Source of the DNA: an uncultured Mycoplasmatota bacterium
Lineage (GTDB): Bacteria; Bacillota_I; Bacilli_A; RF39; UBA660
Length of the DNA: 62,494 nt
NCBI GenBank assembly: GCA_900556025.1
Contig: USNG01000003.1
Coordinates: 1-62,494 of the forward strand
Reading direction: 5' to 3'
Positions 8,667 to 17,001 of this stretch are shown here, in pieces (the stretch's first letter is position 1; each line of letters begins with the position of its first letter). The notes under the pieces are model-generated. The model was not told the origin of the DNA. It worked only from the letters and a program-made list of their open reading frames with translations, and did no database searches. The translations under genes and the position numbers were made by a program.

Positions 8667-9338
8667 ATGATAGGTAATGATTGGGATGTAATGTTAAAAT
8701 CTGTTTGGGAGAGTGAAGGCTTTAAAAAGTTTATGAATAAAGTAAACACTGAATATGAGACTCATACGTGTTATCCAAAATATGAAAATATATTTTATGC
8801 TTTAAAATTGACTTCATATAAAGATACTAAAATTGTTATTTTAGGGCAAGATCCATATCATGGAGAAAATGAAGCTCATGGACTTTCTTTTAGTGTTCAA
8901 GAAGGTGTAAAGTTACCTCCTAGTTTACAAAATATTTATAAAGAGCTTTACGATGACTTAGGAATTAAGAATGGTCCGAGTGGGGATTTAACAGCGTGGG
9001 CTAAACAAGGTGTTTTAATGTTGAATAGTATTTTAACTGTTAGAAAAGATGAAGCAGCTTCTCATAAAGATTTAGGATGGCAATTATTAACAGATCATAT
9101 AATAAAACTACTTAATATGAAGAGCGAACCTGTAGTATTTATATTATGGGGAAATTATGCTAAAAGTAAAAAACAATATATTACTAATCCTAAACATTTA
9201 GTTATAGAAAGTGCTCACCCAAGTCCATTTTCAGCTAGATACGGATTCTTTGGAAGTAAGCCATTTTCAAGAGCAAATAATTTCTTAAAAGCAAACAAAA
9301 TAAAAGAAGTGGATTTTACACTTCCAAATCATTATTAA
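8667..9338 (+). CDS. ung: Uracil-DNA glycosylase (family 1)
   Basis: A 223-residue protein, a normal length. The water-activating motif GQDPYHGENEAHGLSFS (near residues 65-81), the Pro/Ser-rich PPSLQNIYKE loop, LMLNSILTVR and the HPSPFSARYGFFGSKPFS DNA-intercalation motif (near 190-207) are all intact. It removes uracil from DNA to start base excision repair. The start follows AGGAGG. Its last 23 bp overlap the convergent LemA-like gene. Confidence 0.97.
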   Translation: MIGNDWDVMLKSVWESEGFKKFMNKVNTEYETHTCYPKYENIFYALKLTSYKDTKIVILGQDPYHGENEAHGLSFSVQEGVKLPPSLQNIYKELYDDLGIKNGPSGDLTAWAKQGVLMLNSILTVRKDEAASHKDLGWQLLTDHIIKLLNMKSEPVVFILWGNYAKSKKQYITNPKHLVIESAHPSPFSARYGFFGSKPFSRANNFLKANKIKEVDFTLPNHY

Positions 9339-9867
9339 AACTTTCATCTATTTCTTTTCCTTCGATAAGAGTTTCTAATTTATATTTCCTTACTTTAAAT
9401 ATAATATTGTAAGGAAATTTTTTTACCATGTTATTATAAATTAATACATATTTGTTATGAAAAGTACGTAAAGATAAAATATGTAATTCATTATTATCAT
9501 AATCAGATAAATCTTTTTTGAATGCCTTTGTTTCTCTTACTTTTGGATTATCTTCTATAATTTGATGTATTTCAGAATAACATTTTGTGAATATTTTTTC
9601 GTTTTTAGAATTAATATTTCCTTCAGTTTTTTTAGCATCTTCAAATACTTTACTTTCAACTTTATATTTTGTTTCAACTGTTTTAATTATTTTTATTATT
9701 AAATCATATTTATTTTTTAATTTTTCATCATATTCATTTTTAGAACTTTCTAAATTTTTAATAATAGTCATTAGTTTTTCATTGTGATACTTAAATAAAA
9801 TACTAATAATTGTTACTAAAATTATTAAAGAAAATAAAATTAATGCAATTATATTTAATGTTTTCAT
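9316..9867 (-). CDS. LemA-like membrane protein
   Basis: A 183-residue protein with an N-terminal membrane segment (about residues 5-27) and a helical domain. The helix pattern (LKNKYDLIIKIIKTVE, later EIHQIIEDNPKVRETKAF, then FHNKYVLIYNNMVKKFP) follows the LemA fold (RYDLIPNLVETVK, FYNDAVRRYN, FPSNI). LemA proteins are membrane-anchored four-helix proteins of unsettled function. The start has GGTGA four bases upstream. It is convergent with ung and sits just downstream of gerQ on the same strand. Confidence 0.7.
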   Translation of the reverse strand: MKTLNIIALILFSLIILVTIISILFKYHNEKLMTIIKNLESSKNEYDEKLKNKYDLIIKIIKTVETKYKVESKVFEDAKKTEGNINSKNEKIFTKCYSEIHQIIEDNPKVRETKAFKKDLSDYDNNELHILSLRTFHNKYVLIYNNMVKKFPYNIIFKVRKYKLETLIEGKEIDESFNNDLEV

Positions 9868-9883
9868 CTTATCACCATATAAT

Positions 9884-9892
9884 ATTATATCA
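9884..9892 (-). promoter_or_regulatory. Extended -10 promoter of the LemA-like gene
   Basis: The minus strand reads TGATATAAT here, about 16 bases before the start codon. This gives a 5' leader of only about 10 nt that contains the GGTGA ribosome binding site. Confidence 0.55.
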
Positions 9893-9913
9893 AAAAATCT
9901 TTAATATTTAAAG

Positions 9914-10252
9914 TTATTTAGCATAAGTTATTTCTTCATCAAATTCAACAAAATCTAGATAAATCATTAATATTAAATAACTCTTATTGTTTTCTTTATC
10001 GTTAATAATAAGGTTATCTCTTCCTGCATGTTCAATTATACCTGTGAAAACTCTATCTCTCCATTCAACTGAATCACTAAATGATGTATGTACTCGAACC
10101 TTTTTTCCTATGTTATTTCTTAATATATTTTCTATGTAACTTTGTTCCATATTATATTGATTTGATTGGTTTGAAAAATTACTTTCTATATTTTCAGTAT
10201 CTCTATTAATATCATTTATAAATACTGGTGTTTGATAATAACTACCGTTCAT
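9914..10252 (-). CDS. gerQ: GerQ-like spore coat protein homologue
   Basis: A 112-residue protein. The conserved block EQSYIENILRNNIGKKVRV, then RVFTGIIEHAGRDNLII and YLILMIYLDFVEFDEEI, is the GerQ family core (B. subtilis GerQ/YwdL). In Bacillus, GerQ is a coat protein cross-linked by transglutaminase and needed for spore cortex lysis. Here the N-terminal extension is short (about 40 residues) and carries few lysines, unlike the long Bacillus one. ung lies nearby, as in B. subtilis ywd genes. The start follows AGGAGA. An AT-only hairpin with a T-tract just after the stop could be a weak terminator. Confidence 0.82.
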   Translation of the reverse strand: MNGSYYQTPVFINDINRDTENIESNFSNQSNQYNMEQSYIENILRNNIGKKVRVHTSFSDSVEWRDRVFTGIIEHAGRDNLIINDKENNKSYLILMIYLDFVEFDEEITYAK

Positions 10253-10328
10253 AAATAATCATCTCCTTTATTAGTATTTAATGACAATATACATAATTGT
10301 GTGATAAAATTAAAATGGAGGTGGGATC

Positions 10329-10886
10329 ATGAATATTAATGTAGGTGTATCTAATCATCATGTTCATTTGACTCGTGAAGTATTAAATATATTATTTGGT
10401 GAAGGATATGAGCTAACTAATAAACGTGATTTAGTACAATTAGGACAATTTGCTTGTGAAGAAACTGTTGATTTGGAATGTAATGGTAAAGTTTTAGAAC
10501 ATGTTAGAATTATTGGCCCTTGTAGAAATTATACTCAGGTTGAGTTGTTAGAAAGAGATTGCTTATTTTTGGGAATTAATGCTCCGATTAGAACAAGTGG
10601 AGATTTAAGTGGAAGTGAAACTATTACAATTATAGGTCCAAAAGGAAAATATGTTGCTCGTGAATCAACTGTTGTAGCTGATAGACATATACATATGAGT
10701 AAAGAGGATTTAGTGACATTTAATGTTAATAAAGGTGATACTGTTAGTGTTAAATGTGAGAATGGTGTTATTTTAAATGATGTACATATTAAATCTGATG
10801 AAACATGTAAATTAGAATTTCATATGAATAAAGATGAAGCTGAAAAACTTGGAATAGAAACACTTATGAAGGTGGAAATATGTTAA
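10329..10886 (+). CDS. pduL: Phosphate propanoyltransferase PduL (phosphotransacylase)
   Basis: A 185-residue protein with the two His motifs of PduL: SNHHVHL near residues 8-14 and ADRHIHMS near 117-124, which bind the zinc pair, plus RTSGDLSGSE in between. It interconverts acyl-CoA and acyl-phosphate. No microcompartment shell genes are near, so it probably serves as a general phosphotransacetylase, which would fit the PFOR gene at 38.7 kb. The ribosome binding site is GGAGGTGG, and a TGTGATAAAAT extended -10 precedes it. The last bases overlap the next ABC ATPase gene. Confidence 0.92.
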   Translation: MNINVGVSNHHVHLTREVLNILFGEGYELTNKRDLVQLGQFACEETVDLECNGKVLEHVRIIGPCRNYTQVELLERDCLFLGINAPIRTSGDLSGSETITIIGPKGKYVARESTVVADRHIHMSKEDLVTFNVNKGDTVSVKCENGVILNDVHIKSDETCKLEFHMNKDEAEKLGIETLMKVEIC

Positions 10887-11782
10887 AAGTTGATCATGTA
10901 ACTAAATATTACGGAGAACATTTAGCAGTTGATGATTTATCATTTGAAATTCATGAAGGTGAAATATTTGGTTTATTAGGAGTTAATGGTGCTGGAAAAA
11001 CAACTACATTTAGAATGATAATGGGACTTCTTGATAAAACTAAAGGAGATATTACTTTAAATGGTAAACATATTGATTATAGTGTAACTGATGATATTGG
11101 ATTTTTAACTGAAGAAAGAAGTTTATTAACATCTAAAACTGTTTTAGAACAAGCTACTTATTATGCTGTACTTAAAGGAATGAAAGAAGAAGATGTTGAA
11201 AAGAAATTAGATGAGTATTTAAAAGAATTTAATATTAGTGAATATAAAAATAAAAAGATTAAAGAGTTATCTAAAGGAAATCAACAAAAAATACAATTCA
11301 TTATAAGCATATTACATGATCCTAAACTATTAATTTTAGATGAACCATTTAGTGGATTAGATCCAATTAATGTTGAAATGTTTAAAAAAGTAATTTTAAG
11401 ACTTAAAAAGAATAAAACAATGATTATATTTTCTTCACATATGATGGAACATATAGAATATTTTTGTGATTCTATAGTTATATTAGTTAGAGGTAAAACT
11501 GTTTTAGAAGGAAAGTTAACTAAAATTAAACAAGATTTTAGACGTAAAAATATTAAAGTTATTTGTGATAATTTAAATCAAGAAAAGGTTAGAAGCATTA
11601 AAGGTGTTATAGATATTACTAAAAATAAAGATGAATATAATATTAAGATAGAAGATAATAAATATGTGAATGATGTATTTAAGATAATTTCTAAGTTTGA
11701 TAATGTTACTAAGTTTGTAGTAGAAGAACCAACTTTAAATGAAATATTTGTTAGTACAGTAGGTGAAGCATATGAAAAATAA
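10880..11782 (+). CDS. ABC transporter ATPase (NatA/YhaQ-like)
   Basis: A 300-residue ATPase: Walker A GVNGAGKTT near residues 34-42, Q-loop region FLTEERSL, signature LSKGNQQKIQ near 131, Walker B LLILDEPFSGLDP near 150-162, and H-loop SSHMMEHIE. A C-terminal extension of about 80 residues follows, as in YhaQ/NatA-type exporters. It pairs with the overlapping downstream permease; family members export sodium or drugs, and the substrate here cannot be read from the sequence. The start overlaps pduL by 7 bp and follows AAGGTGG. Confidence 0.9.
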   Translation: MLKVDHVTKYYGEHLAVDDLSFEIHEGEIFGLLGVNGAGKTTTFRMIMGLLDKTKGDITLNGKHIDYSVTDDIGFLTEERSLLTSKTVLEQATYYAVLKGMKEEDVEKKLDEYLKEFNISEYKNKKIKELSKGNQQKIQFIISILHDPKLLILDEPFSGLDPINVEMFKKVILRLKKNKTMIIFSSHMMEHIEYFCDSIVILVRGKTVLEGKLTKIKQDFRRKNIKVICDNLNQEKVRSIKGVIDITKNKDEYNIKIEDNKYVNDVFKIISKFDNVTKFVVEEPTLNEIFVSTVGEAYEK

Positions 11783-13118
11783 ATTTAAGTTTTTAACTAA
11801 AGATAGTATTAAGAAAAAAGTATCAACTAAATCATTTAAAATAACTAATTTAGTATTGTTAATTATAATAGTTGCTTTAACTAATTTAGATAGTATTGTT
11901 AAATTCTTTGGTGGTGATTTTGATGAAGTTGTACATGTTTATGTTGTTGATGAAGTAGGTGTGTATGATGAATTTAAAGAAACAGTTGATAATAGTTTTT
12001 TAAATATACTTGATAATTATAATGCTAGTATTGAAAAGTCTAGTGATAGTGTTGATGATTTAAAGAAAGAAATTATTGATAAAGAAAGTTCAGATATCAT
12101 AATCAATATTACTAATATAGATAATCCTACATATGAAAAAATGTTTAATGTTGATTTTATATCTTATGATTATGTGGATACAGTGTTATATCAAAATATA
12201 TTAACTGCGTTAAATAGTACTAAAGTTAATTTAGCTATGAAAAAGGCAAATATAGATCAAGAGATTTTAGATAAAGTAAATGCTGGAGTAGAAGTAAATA
12301 GAATATTATTAGATGAAAATTTAAATGAAAATGAAGAACTAATGGAAAAGATTGGTTCTATAATAATTATTGCATTTATTTTACCATTCTTTATTTTGAT
12401 AGTGTTAATTGTTCAAATGATTGGTGCTGAAATAAATGAAGAAAAATCAACAAAGAGTATGGAAGTTATAATATCTAGTGTTAGTCCTGAAGTACATTTT
12501 ATATCTAAATTAATATCAGCTAATGTGTTTGCTATATTACAAGGATTATTATTGATACTTTATACAGTGATTGGTGGAGTAATAAGAGTTCTTACTACTG
12601 GTGGACTTGCACAAAGTGTTAATGGAATTGGGGAATTAAATTCTATAAGTCAATATATAAATTTATTTATTAAGAGTGATATTGCTAGTAGACTTGTTAA
12701 TGGCATACCATTCTTTGTATTATTAATAATACTTAGTTTTGTAGCTTATTCTTTATTAATAGGAATATTAGCTAGTGTAACTACTAGTATGGAAGATTAT
12801 AATCAAATACAAACACCTGTTATGATATTTTTAATGGTTGGTTATTATTTAGCTATAATAGCTTCTATTTATCAAGGTGCAACATTTATTAAAGTTATGT
12901 CATTAATACCATTTATATCTGGAATTCTTGCTCCAGTAACTTATACACTAGGAGAAATAGAATTATGGCATATGGGAGTATCAATAGGACTATTACTACT
13001 TGTATGTTATTTACTATATAAATATGGAATTAAAGTATATAAAGCTGGTATATTAAATTACTCTTCAAGTAAGTTATGGACAAAAATATTTAAATCTTTA
13101 AAGGATAAGGAGGCATAA
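11772..13118 (+). CDS. ABC transporter permease (NatB/YhaP-like, ABC-2 type)
   Basis: A 448-residue permease. ATG 11772 is chosen because AGGTGA lies 5 bases upstream; an in-frame GTG at 11763 lies inside that site. One membrane segment near residues 25-42, an extracellular domain to about 190, then five hydrophobic segments. The motif EINEEKSTKSMEVIISSVSP near residue 220 is typical of NatB/YhaP ABC-2 permeases. The gene overlaps its ATPase partner by 11 bp. Confidence 0.88.
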   Translation: MKNKFKFLTKDSIKKKVSTKSFKITNLVLLIIIVALTNLDSIVKFFGGDFDEVVHVYVVDEVGVYDEFKETVDNSFLNILDNYNASIEKSSDSVDDLKKEIIDKESSDIIINITNIDNPTYEKMFNVDFISYDYVDTVLYQNILTALNSTKVNLAMKKANIDQEILDKVNAGVEVNRILLDENLNENEELMEKIGSIIIIAFILPFFILIVLIVQMIGAEINEEKSTKSMEVIISSVSPEVHFISKLISANVFAILQGLLLILYTVIGGVIRVLTTGGLAQSVNGIGELNSISQYINLFIKSDIASRLVNGIPFFVLLIILSFVAYSLLIGILASVTTSMEDYNQIQTPVMIFLMVGYYLAIIASIYQGATFIKVMSLIPFISGILAPVTYTLGEIELWHMGVSIGLLLLVCYLLYKYGIKVYKAGILNYSSSKLWTKIFKSLKDKEA

Positions 13119-13135
13119 TTGTCTCCTTATTTACT
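13105..13135 (+). terminator. Weak terminator-like hairpin after the NatAB-like pair
   Basis: ATAAGGAG (13105-13112) pairs with CTCCTTAT (13123-13130), followed by an imperfect T-rich tail (TTACTT). The left arm includes the permease stop region. Confidence 0.45.
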
Positions 13136-13158
13136 TATAATATTGTATATGTTATAAT
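13131..13158 (+). promoter_or_regulatory. Promoter of the kinase-like gene
   Basis: A -35-like TTACTT (13131-13136) and an extended -10 TGTTATAAT (TATAAT at 13153-13158) are 16 bp apart, 23 bp before the start codon. Confidence 0.55.
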
Positions 13159-13181
13159 AGTTTAACTAATTTAGGAGCGTT

Positions 13182-13883
13182 ATGGAAAATAAAATAGTTG
13201 TTGATGATATACCACTTGATTATTATAAAAAACAAGTTGGTAGTGGAGTAATGGGTAGATGTTATTTGACTAGTGATAATAAAGTCTTTAAAGAATTTAT
13301 AGAGAGTTATAATGGTATTTCTGCTTTTGATTATTTAGCTAAAACTAAATATGATTTTTTTGTATTTCCTGAATTACTTATTTATGTGAAAGATTATAAT
13401 GATGAAAGATTAGCTGGTTATATAATGCCTTTTGTATCTGGATGTGATTTTAATAATTTGGATGGTAATATTAAAGTTAGAGATTTTATAGAAGCTTTAA
13501 AAAAATTAGAATTTCAAATTAGAGCTATGTCTAGTGAAATATTAATTGAAGATATGAATCCAGGTAATATGATATATAATTCATCAAATAATTCTATATT
13601 TGTTGTTGATACAGATTTATATGTTAGAACACCACATGATCCTTTTAGAACATTTAAAGAGAACATTAAAGAGTTAGCTTCAAGTACATTAAGATTAATA
13701 GATGGAGCAGAGGATTTAAGTTTTAGAATAAGTCAAATTATAAGAGAAAGTAGTTTATATGGTATTATGTTACCATCAACGATATATAGAGAAGTTACTG
13801 ATGATTTAGAAAAAAGATTTGATGGTGAAATTAAAACATTAGATGATTTATATCATGGAATTAGTTTAGTTAGAAGGAGATAA
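13182..13883 (+). CDS. Small protein-kinase-like protein
   Basis: A 233-residue protein with a reduced kinase-like fold: Gly-rich loop GSGVMGRC (near residues 21-28), KVFKEF (candidate ATP-binding Lys), a catalytic-loop-like IEDMNPGNM (near 122-130, compare HxDxxPxN) and VVDTD (near 141-145, in place of DFG). It is shorter than normal Ser/Thr kinases and lacks a clear C-lobe. It could phosphorylate a protein or small molecule, or be a pseudokinase. The start follows AGGAG. A Nudix gene begins 2 bp after its stop, so the two are co-transcribed. Confidence 0.6.
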   Translation: MENKIVVDDIPLDYYKKQVGSGVMGRCYLTSDNKVFKEFIESYNGISAFDYLAKTKYDFFVFPELLIYVKDYNDERLAGYIMPFVSGCDFNNLDGNIKVRDFIEALKKLEFQIRAMSSEILIEDMNPGNMIYNSSNNSIFVVDTDLYVRTPHDPFRTFKENIKELASSTLRLIDGAEDLSFRISQIIRESSLYGIMLPSTIYREVTDDLEKRFDGEIKTLDDLYHGISLVRRR

Positions 13884-13885
13884 TT

Positions 13886-14389
13886 ATGGAATTATTAGAT
13901 GTTTATGATGAAAATGGAAATGTTACAGGGAGAGTAGTACAAAGAGGAGATAAAAGTGTTAAATTTGAAGAAAATGAACATATAGCTGTTGCAATAATAT
14001 TTATTGAAAATAATAAAAATGAATTTTTAATTCAAAAGACATCACATATAAAAGGAGGAGAATATTCTACTACTGGTGGGCATGTTAATAGTGGAGAAAC
14101 TCCTTTAGAAGCAATTAAAAGAGAAGTATCTGAGGAAATTGGAATTGATATAGAAACAAAAGATATTGTCAGCTTAGGATTCTATAAAATTGGAATGCCT
14201 CTTAGATATTTATTTTATATAAAGAAAAATATTGATATAAATGATGTTAAAATTCAGGAAGAAGAAGTAGAGAGTGTTAAATATATGGATGAACTTGAGA
14301 TAATTGAGTTAATTAATCAGGGTAAGTTTTTAGAATCACATGCTTTATTATTCAAAGAATTAATGAATAAAAAAACAAGTCTAATTTAG
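13886..14389 (+). CDS. Nudix hydrolase
   Basis: A 167-residue protein with a complete Nudix box near residues 64-86 (GGHVNSGE, then REVSEEIG), matching GX5EX7REUXEEXGU. The N-terminus (MELLDVYDENGNVTGRVVQRG) resembles Nudix proteins of the isopentenyl-diphosphate-isomerase-like subgroup, but the substrate is not predictable. The start has AAGGAGA upstream. The stop lies in a bidirectional terminator shared with the convergent serine hydrolase. Confidence 0.88.
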   Translation: MELLDVYDENGNVTGRVVQRGDKSVKFEENEHIAVAIIFIENNKNEFLIQKTSHIKGGEYSTTGGHVNSGETPLEAIKREVSEEIGIDIETKDIVSLGFYKIGMPLRYLFYIKKNIDINDVKIQEEEVESVKYMDELEIIELINQGKFLESHALLFKELMNKKTSLI

Positions 14390-14403
14390 AAGACTTGTTT
14401 TTT
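14369..14403. terminator. Bidirectional terminator between Nudix and beta-lactamase-like genes
   Basis: AAAAAACAAGTCT and AGACTTGTTTTTT form a perfect stem with an A-tract on one side and a T-tract on the other, so it works on both strands. Both stop codons lie inside it and the genes overlap by 9 bp. Confidence 0.85.
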
Positions 14404-15673
14404 CTATGTTTTCATTTTTATCATCTATTAAACTATAAATTTCTTGAATGAATTTCATTTTTATAGTACATTTAGTTATTTTGTTTTGATATTTTTTGAA
14501 TTCTATATGGTAACCTTTTGGTTTATCATTTTTTACTAGTGTTTCGTTACTTGAATTATAAATTGCATTTACTAAAATATTTTGATGTATTCTTTTCGTT
14601 GGATCAAATGTTGCAACTGAACCAGTCCATCCTTGACTTGCAAAGCTACCTGGGGAGAATTCGTCAGGAACATAAGACATAGCTAATCCTCCAGGATGTT
14701 TTATGAATAAGCCTAAGTTACCTTTATTAGAGTCTAAATCATTAGGAAAAGTTACTTCTCCAAGAGTATCTAACATTTTTTTACTTATTACAATTCCTTT
14801 ATTATTTTTAGCATTAATTATATCTTTAGCAAGTAAGCATAATTCCTTACTATTAGTGAATATACCTGCTGAACCAGATACACCACCTAAAGCTTTTGTT
14901 TTAGGATCATGAGGTAGTGATAATGAATTAGCATTACCAGCAACATTAATAGTTTCAGGATTATATGTTGTTTTCATCATATCAAGAGGATATAATACAA
15001 ACATATTTAATATATCTTTATATTTGACTTTAGTTTTTAATTTTTCAGACATTCTTTTTTCTATAGTATTTGCGATTACTAATGCACCATAGTCATTATA
15101 ATTATTTTTGTCACGACTATTATCTTCTAAATATAATGTTTTTAAATTTTCATAAGCTGTATATCTATTATTGTATTCAACTTCTTTTTTAGTTTTTAGA
15201 ACTCCATGCAATCTCATTAAATCATAAAGAGTGTAGTCTTCTAAATTTTGAAAATCAGGATTAATATCACATATTTTAGCATTTAAATCTATTAAACCTA
15301 AATCACTTAATCTTAATAATAAAATTAAAGTAAATAATTTTGTGATTGATGCGACGTCAAAAAGAGTACTTTGATTTATTTTTTCATTTGAACTTCTTGA
15401 TCTAGTACCACCAATAATAGTATAAGTGTAATCATTTTTATTGTCTTTTGAAGGTAAGTAGATACATGTAGATATTCCAGTAATATAATTAATACCAAAT
15501 TCGTTTTTAGCTTTTAGAAATTCTTCTGTATATCTTACTATTTTGTTTTCATAAATAGACATAGCATCAGATAAGCTCATTCTTTTTTCTAAACATTCGT
15601 TTAATTCTTGTAAAAATTCAATATCTTTAGTAGAATTTTTTAATTTATTTAATATAATGTCTACATCACTCAT
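14381..15673 (-). CDS. Serine beta-lactamase-like hydrolase
   Basis: A 430-residue protein of the class C/penicillin-binding fold. The SxxK motif is SITK (near residues 109-112, in FDVASITKLFTL), a YxN-like YNDYGALV lies near 200, and GWTGS (in place of KTG/HTG) lies near the C-terminus. No signal peptide is seen, so it may act in the cytoplasm, as do other esterase/lactamase-like members. The start is ATG 15673, set by GGAGGAG; a start seven codons upstream would overlap that site. It probably hydrolyses an ester or amide; antibiotic resistance is not implied. Confidence 0.8.
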   Translation of the reverse strand: MSDVDIILNKLKNSTKDIEFLQELNECLEKRMSLSDAMSIYENKIVRYTEEFLKAKNEFGINYITGISTCIYLPSKDNKNDYTYTIIGGTRSRSSNEKINQSTLFDVASITKLFTLILLLRLSDLGLIDLNAKICDINPDFQNLEDYTLYDLMRLHGVLKTKKEVEYNNRYTAYENLKTLYLEDNSRDKNNYNDYGALVIANTIEKRMSEKLKTKVKYKDILNMFVLYPLDMMKTTYNPETINVAGNANSLSLPHDPKTKALGGVSGSAGIFTNSKELCLLAKDIINAKNNKGIVISKKMLDTLGEVTFPNDLDSNKGNLGLFIKHPGGLAMSYVPDEFSPGSFASQGWTGSVATFDPTKRIHQNILVNAIYNSSNETLVKNDKPKGYHIEFKKYQNKITKCTIKMKFIQEIYSLIDDKNENIEKTSLLN

Positions 15674-15904
15674 AAAACTCCTCCTTTTTTCCACTTATAT
15701 TTTATCACAATTCTGGTGTAAAATGTATGAAATAAGTATTACTTTACTTATGAGGTTTACTGTTTGAACTATATTTAAGAGAAGCAAAAATATTTTTAAC
15801 TATAACTAAATTTTATTAAATTGTTAAATTATGGTTTCTAGTATAAAATAATATTAAATATTTTTTGTTCAATAAATTTATGTAGTTGTATTTTTTAAAT
15901 GAAA
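15674..15904. other. AT-rich intergenic region
   Basis: It holds the leader of the beta-lactamase-like gene: on the minus strand TTTACA, 17 bp, TATAAG and then GGAGGAG. A small imperfect hairpin (ATAAGTA/TACTTAT) lies near 15732-15751. No coding region or RNA gene is recognised. Confidence 0.4.
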
Positions 15905-16627
15905 TTATTTTTTAGTATAATCTTTTTTAATACAATGATAAATGTTATCTATTTCCTTTTGTTGTTTTTTATTTAATATATCTTCACCAGTAATTAAATA
16001 ATATAGTATAGTATTTTTATATTCCTTTTCAACCTCTTTTTTTCGTAATCTTGTCCATTTTTTAGTTTCATGTGATTCCAATTTATATTTATGTTTATTA
16101 ATTTCTTTTACTAATAATTTGTCTATTTTTTTCTGCCATTTTTTAAGATCATAAATAAATAATGTTCCCCATTTTGGCAGCATAGATTCATTACCATTAT
16201 TTTTCATAAATAAAATTAATTGTGCAATATATCTATCTATATATACTGCATTTAATGCTACTTTACACGGTAAATTTTTTTCATAGTTTTTTCTAAAATA
16301 CTGAATTTTTTCAAAAAAACTATTGTATGAATCCCAATCATTAAATATTTCTGGATAAATACATTCTTGTTCAAACATATTGACTTTATATCCATAATCT
16401 CTGAATTTTTTTTCTGCTTCATATAATTCTTGTTTGGTCAATTCTAATTCGAGTTCTCTAAATTTTTTTAAACTAATTCCTATTTCTTTAGAAATTCCTT
16501 CGTTAGCTTTTGATTTGTTCTCTCTTTTTAATTTATTAGAATATAGTAAATGAGATATTATTGCATTTAAGATTCCACTACTGATGATTGCTGTGATAAT
16601 TGTTATAATTAATTCATTTTTATTCAT
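15905..16627 (-). CDS. Orphan N-terminally anchored coiled-coil protein
   Basis: A 240-residue protein: one hydrophobic N-terminal segment (about residues 6-28) followed by a lysine- and glutamate-rich helical body, with coiled-coil character around residues 35-75 and 195-240. The start follows AAGGAG. No family is recognised. It lies alone between unusually long AT-rich spacers, and its Lys-rich composition differs from its neighbours, which suggests a horizontally acquired or lineage-specific gene. A structured RNA with a terminator lies about 220 bp upstream on the same strand and could be its attenuated leader or an independent gene. Confidence 0.6.
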   Translation of the reverse strand: MNKNELIITIITAIISSGILNAIISHLLYSNKLKRENKSKANEGISKEIGISLKKFRELELELTKQELYEAEKKFRDYGYKVNMFEQECIYPEIFNDWDSYNSFFEKIQYFRKNYEKNLPCKVALNAVYIDRYIAQLILFMKNNGNESMLPKWGTLFIYDLKKWQKKIDKLLVKEINKHKYKLESHETKKWTRLRKKEVEKEYKNTILYYLITGEDILNKKQQKEIDNIYHCIKKDYTKK

Positions 16628-16847
16628 AATAAGCTCCTTTTTAAATTATTATATGTATAAACTTTTCACTTGTAAAATAAATTTTTTTAAAATTCTTAAA
16701 TTTATTTTTTTTACAAATAGAAAATAATCCTTTACTAAATTCAAAAAATAACTTTCATAATTCGTTATTGATTTTTGTATGTGTCTTTATTTATGTGAAT
16801 TATGAATTATAATACATTTAAACTTTGTGAATATCATGTGTGTGACA

Positions 16848-16938
16848 TAAAAAATGAGAGCTTTCGCTCTCTTCAGGGGGTTTTGGTTGAATACTTCCAT
16901 TATGTTTCGTAGAAGTATTCTGACATATCTCTATGTCA
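16848..16938 (-). ncRNA. Putative small structured RNA 1 with C-rich single-stranded segment
   Basis: Transcribed on the minus strand, it has three perfect or near-perfect hairpins in about 90 nt: TGACATA/TATGTCA (16921-16938), GAATACTTC/GAAGTATTC (16889-16920, 14-nt loop) and a terminator stem GAGAGC-GAAA-GCTCTC (16856-16871) followed by TTTTTT. Between the second hairpin and the terminator is an unpaired stretch with CCCCC, very unusual in such an AT-rich genome. A consensus promoter lies just upstream. It matches no RNA family I recognise. A C-rich loop could pair with G-rich ribosome binding sites (inference). Alternatively it is a long attenuated leader of the orphan gene at 15905-16627. 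Confidence 0.6.
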
Positions 16939-16943
16939 ATCTA

Positions 16944-16973
16944 ATTATATAATGATTTAATAAAGAATGTCAA
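16944..16973 (-). promoter_or_regulatory. Consensus sigma-A promoter of small RNA 1
   Basis: On the minus strand TTGACA (16968-16973) and TATAAT (16944-16949) are separated by 18 bp; both hexamers are perfect. The expected start falls at the first hairpin. Confidence 0.8.
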
Positions 16974-17001
16974 TTGAATTTTTTGGTCTTTACAAAATTT
17001 T

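Larger units (their letters stand above)
16628..17001. other. 374-bp non-coding spacer containing a small RNA
   Basis: About 16628-16847 is AT-rich and holds only the ribosome binding site of the orphan gene and scattered TATAAT-like boxes. About 16848-16973 holds the structured RNA and its promoter, described separately. The remainder (16974-17001) is the downstream flank of the HAD gene. Confidence 0.5.

Noticed and set aside
14381..15673. Antibiotic-resistance beta-lactamase
   Set aside because: SITK and WTG-like motifs indicate the serine-hydrolase superfamily, but the lack of a signal peptide and the non-canonical YND/WTG motifs do not support a resistance enzyme.
16848..16973. Structured RNA as 6S, SRP, tmRNA, RNase P or a common riboswitch
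   Set aside because: It is too short for 6S, tmRNA or RNase P, and lacks the conserved SRP tip and any riboswitch core I can recognise.
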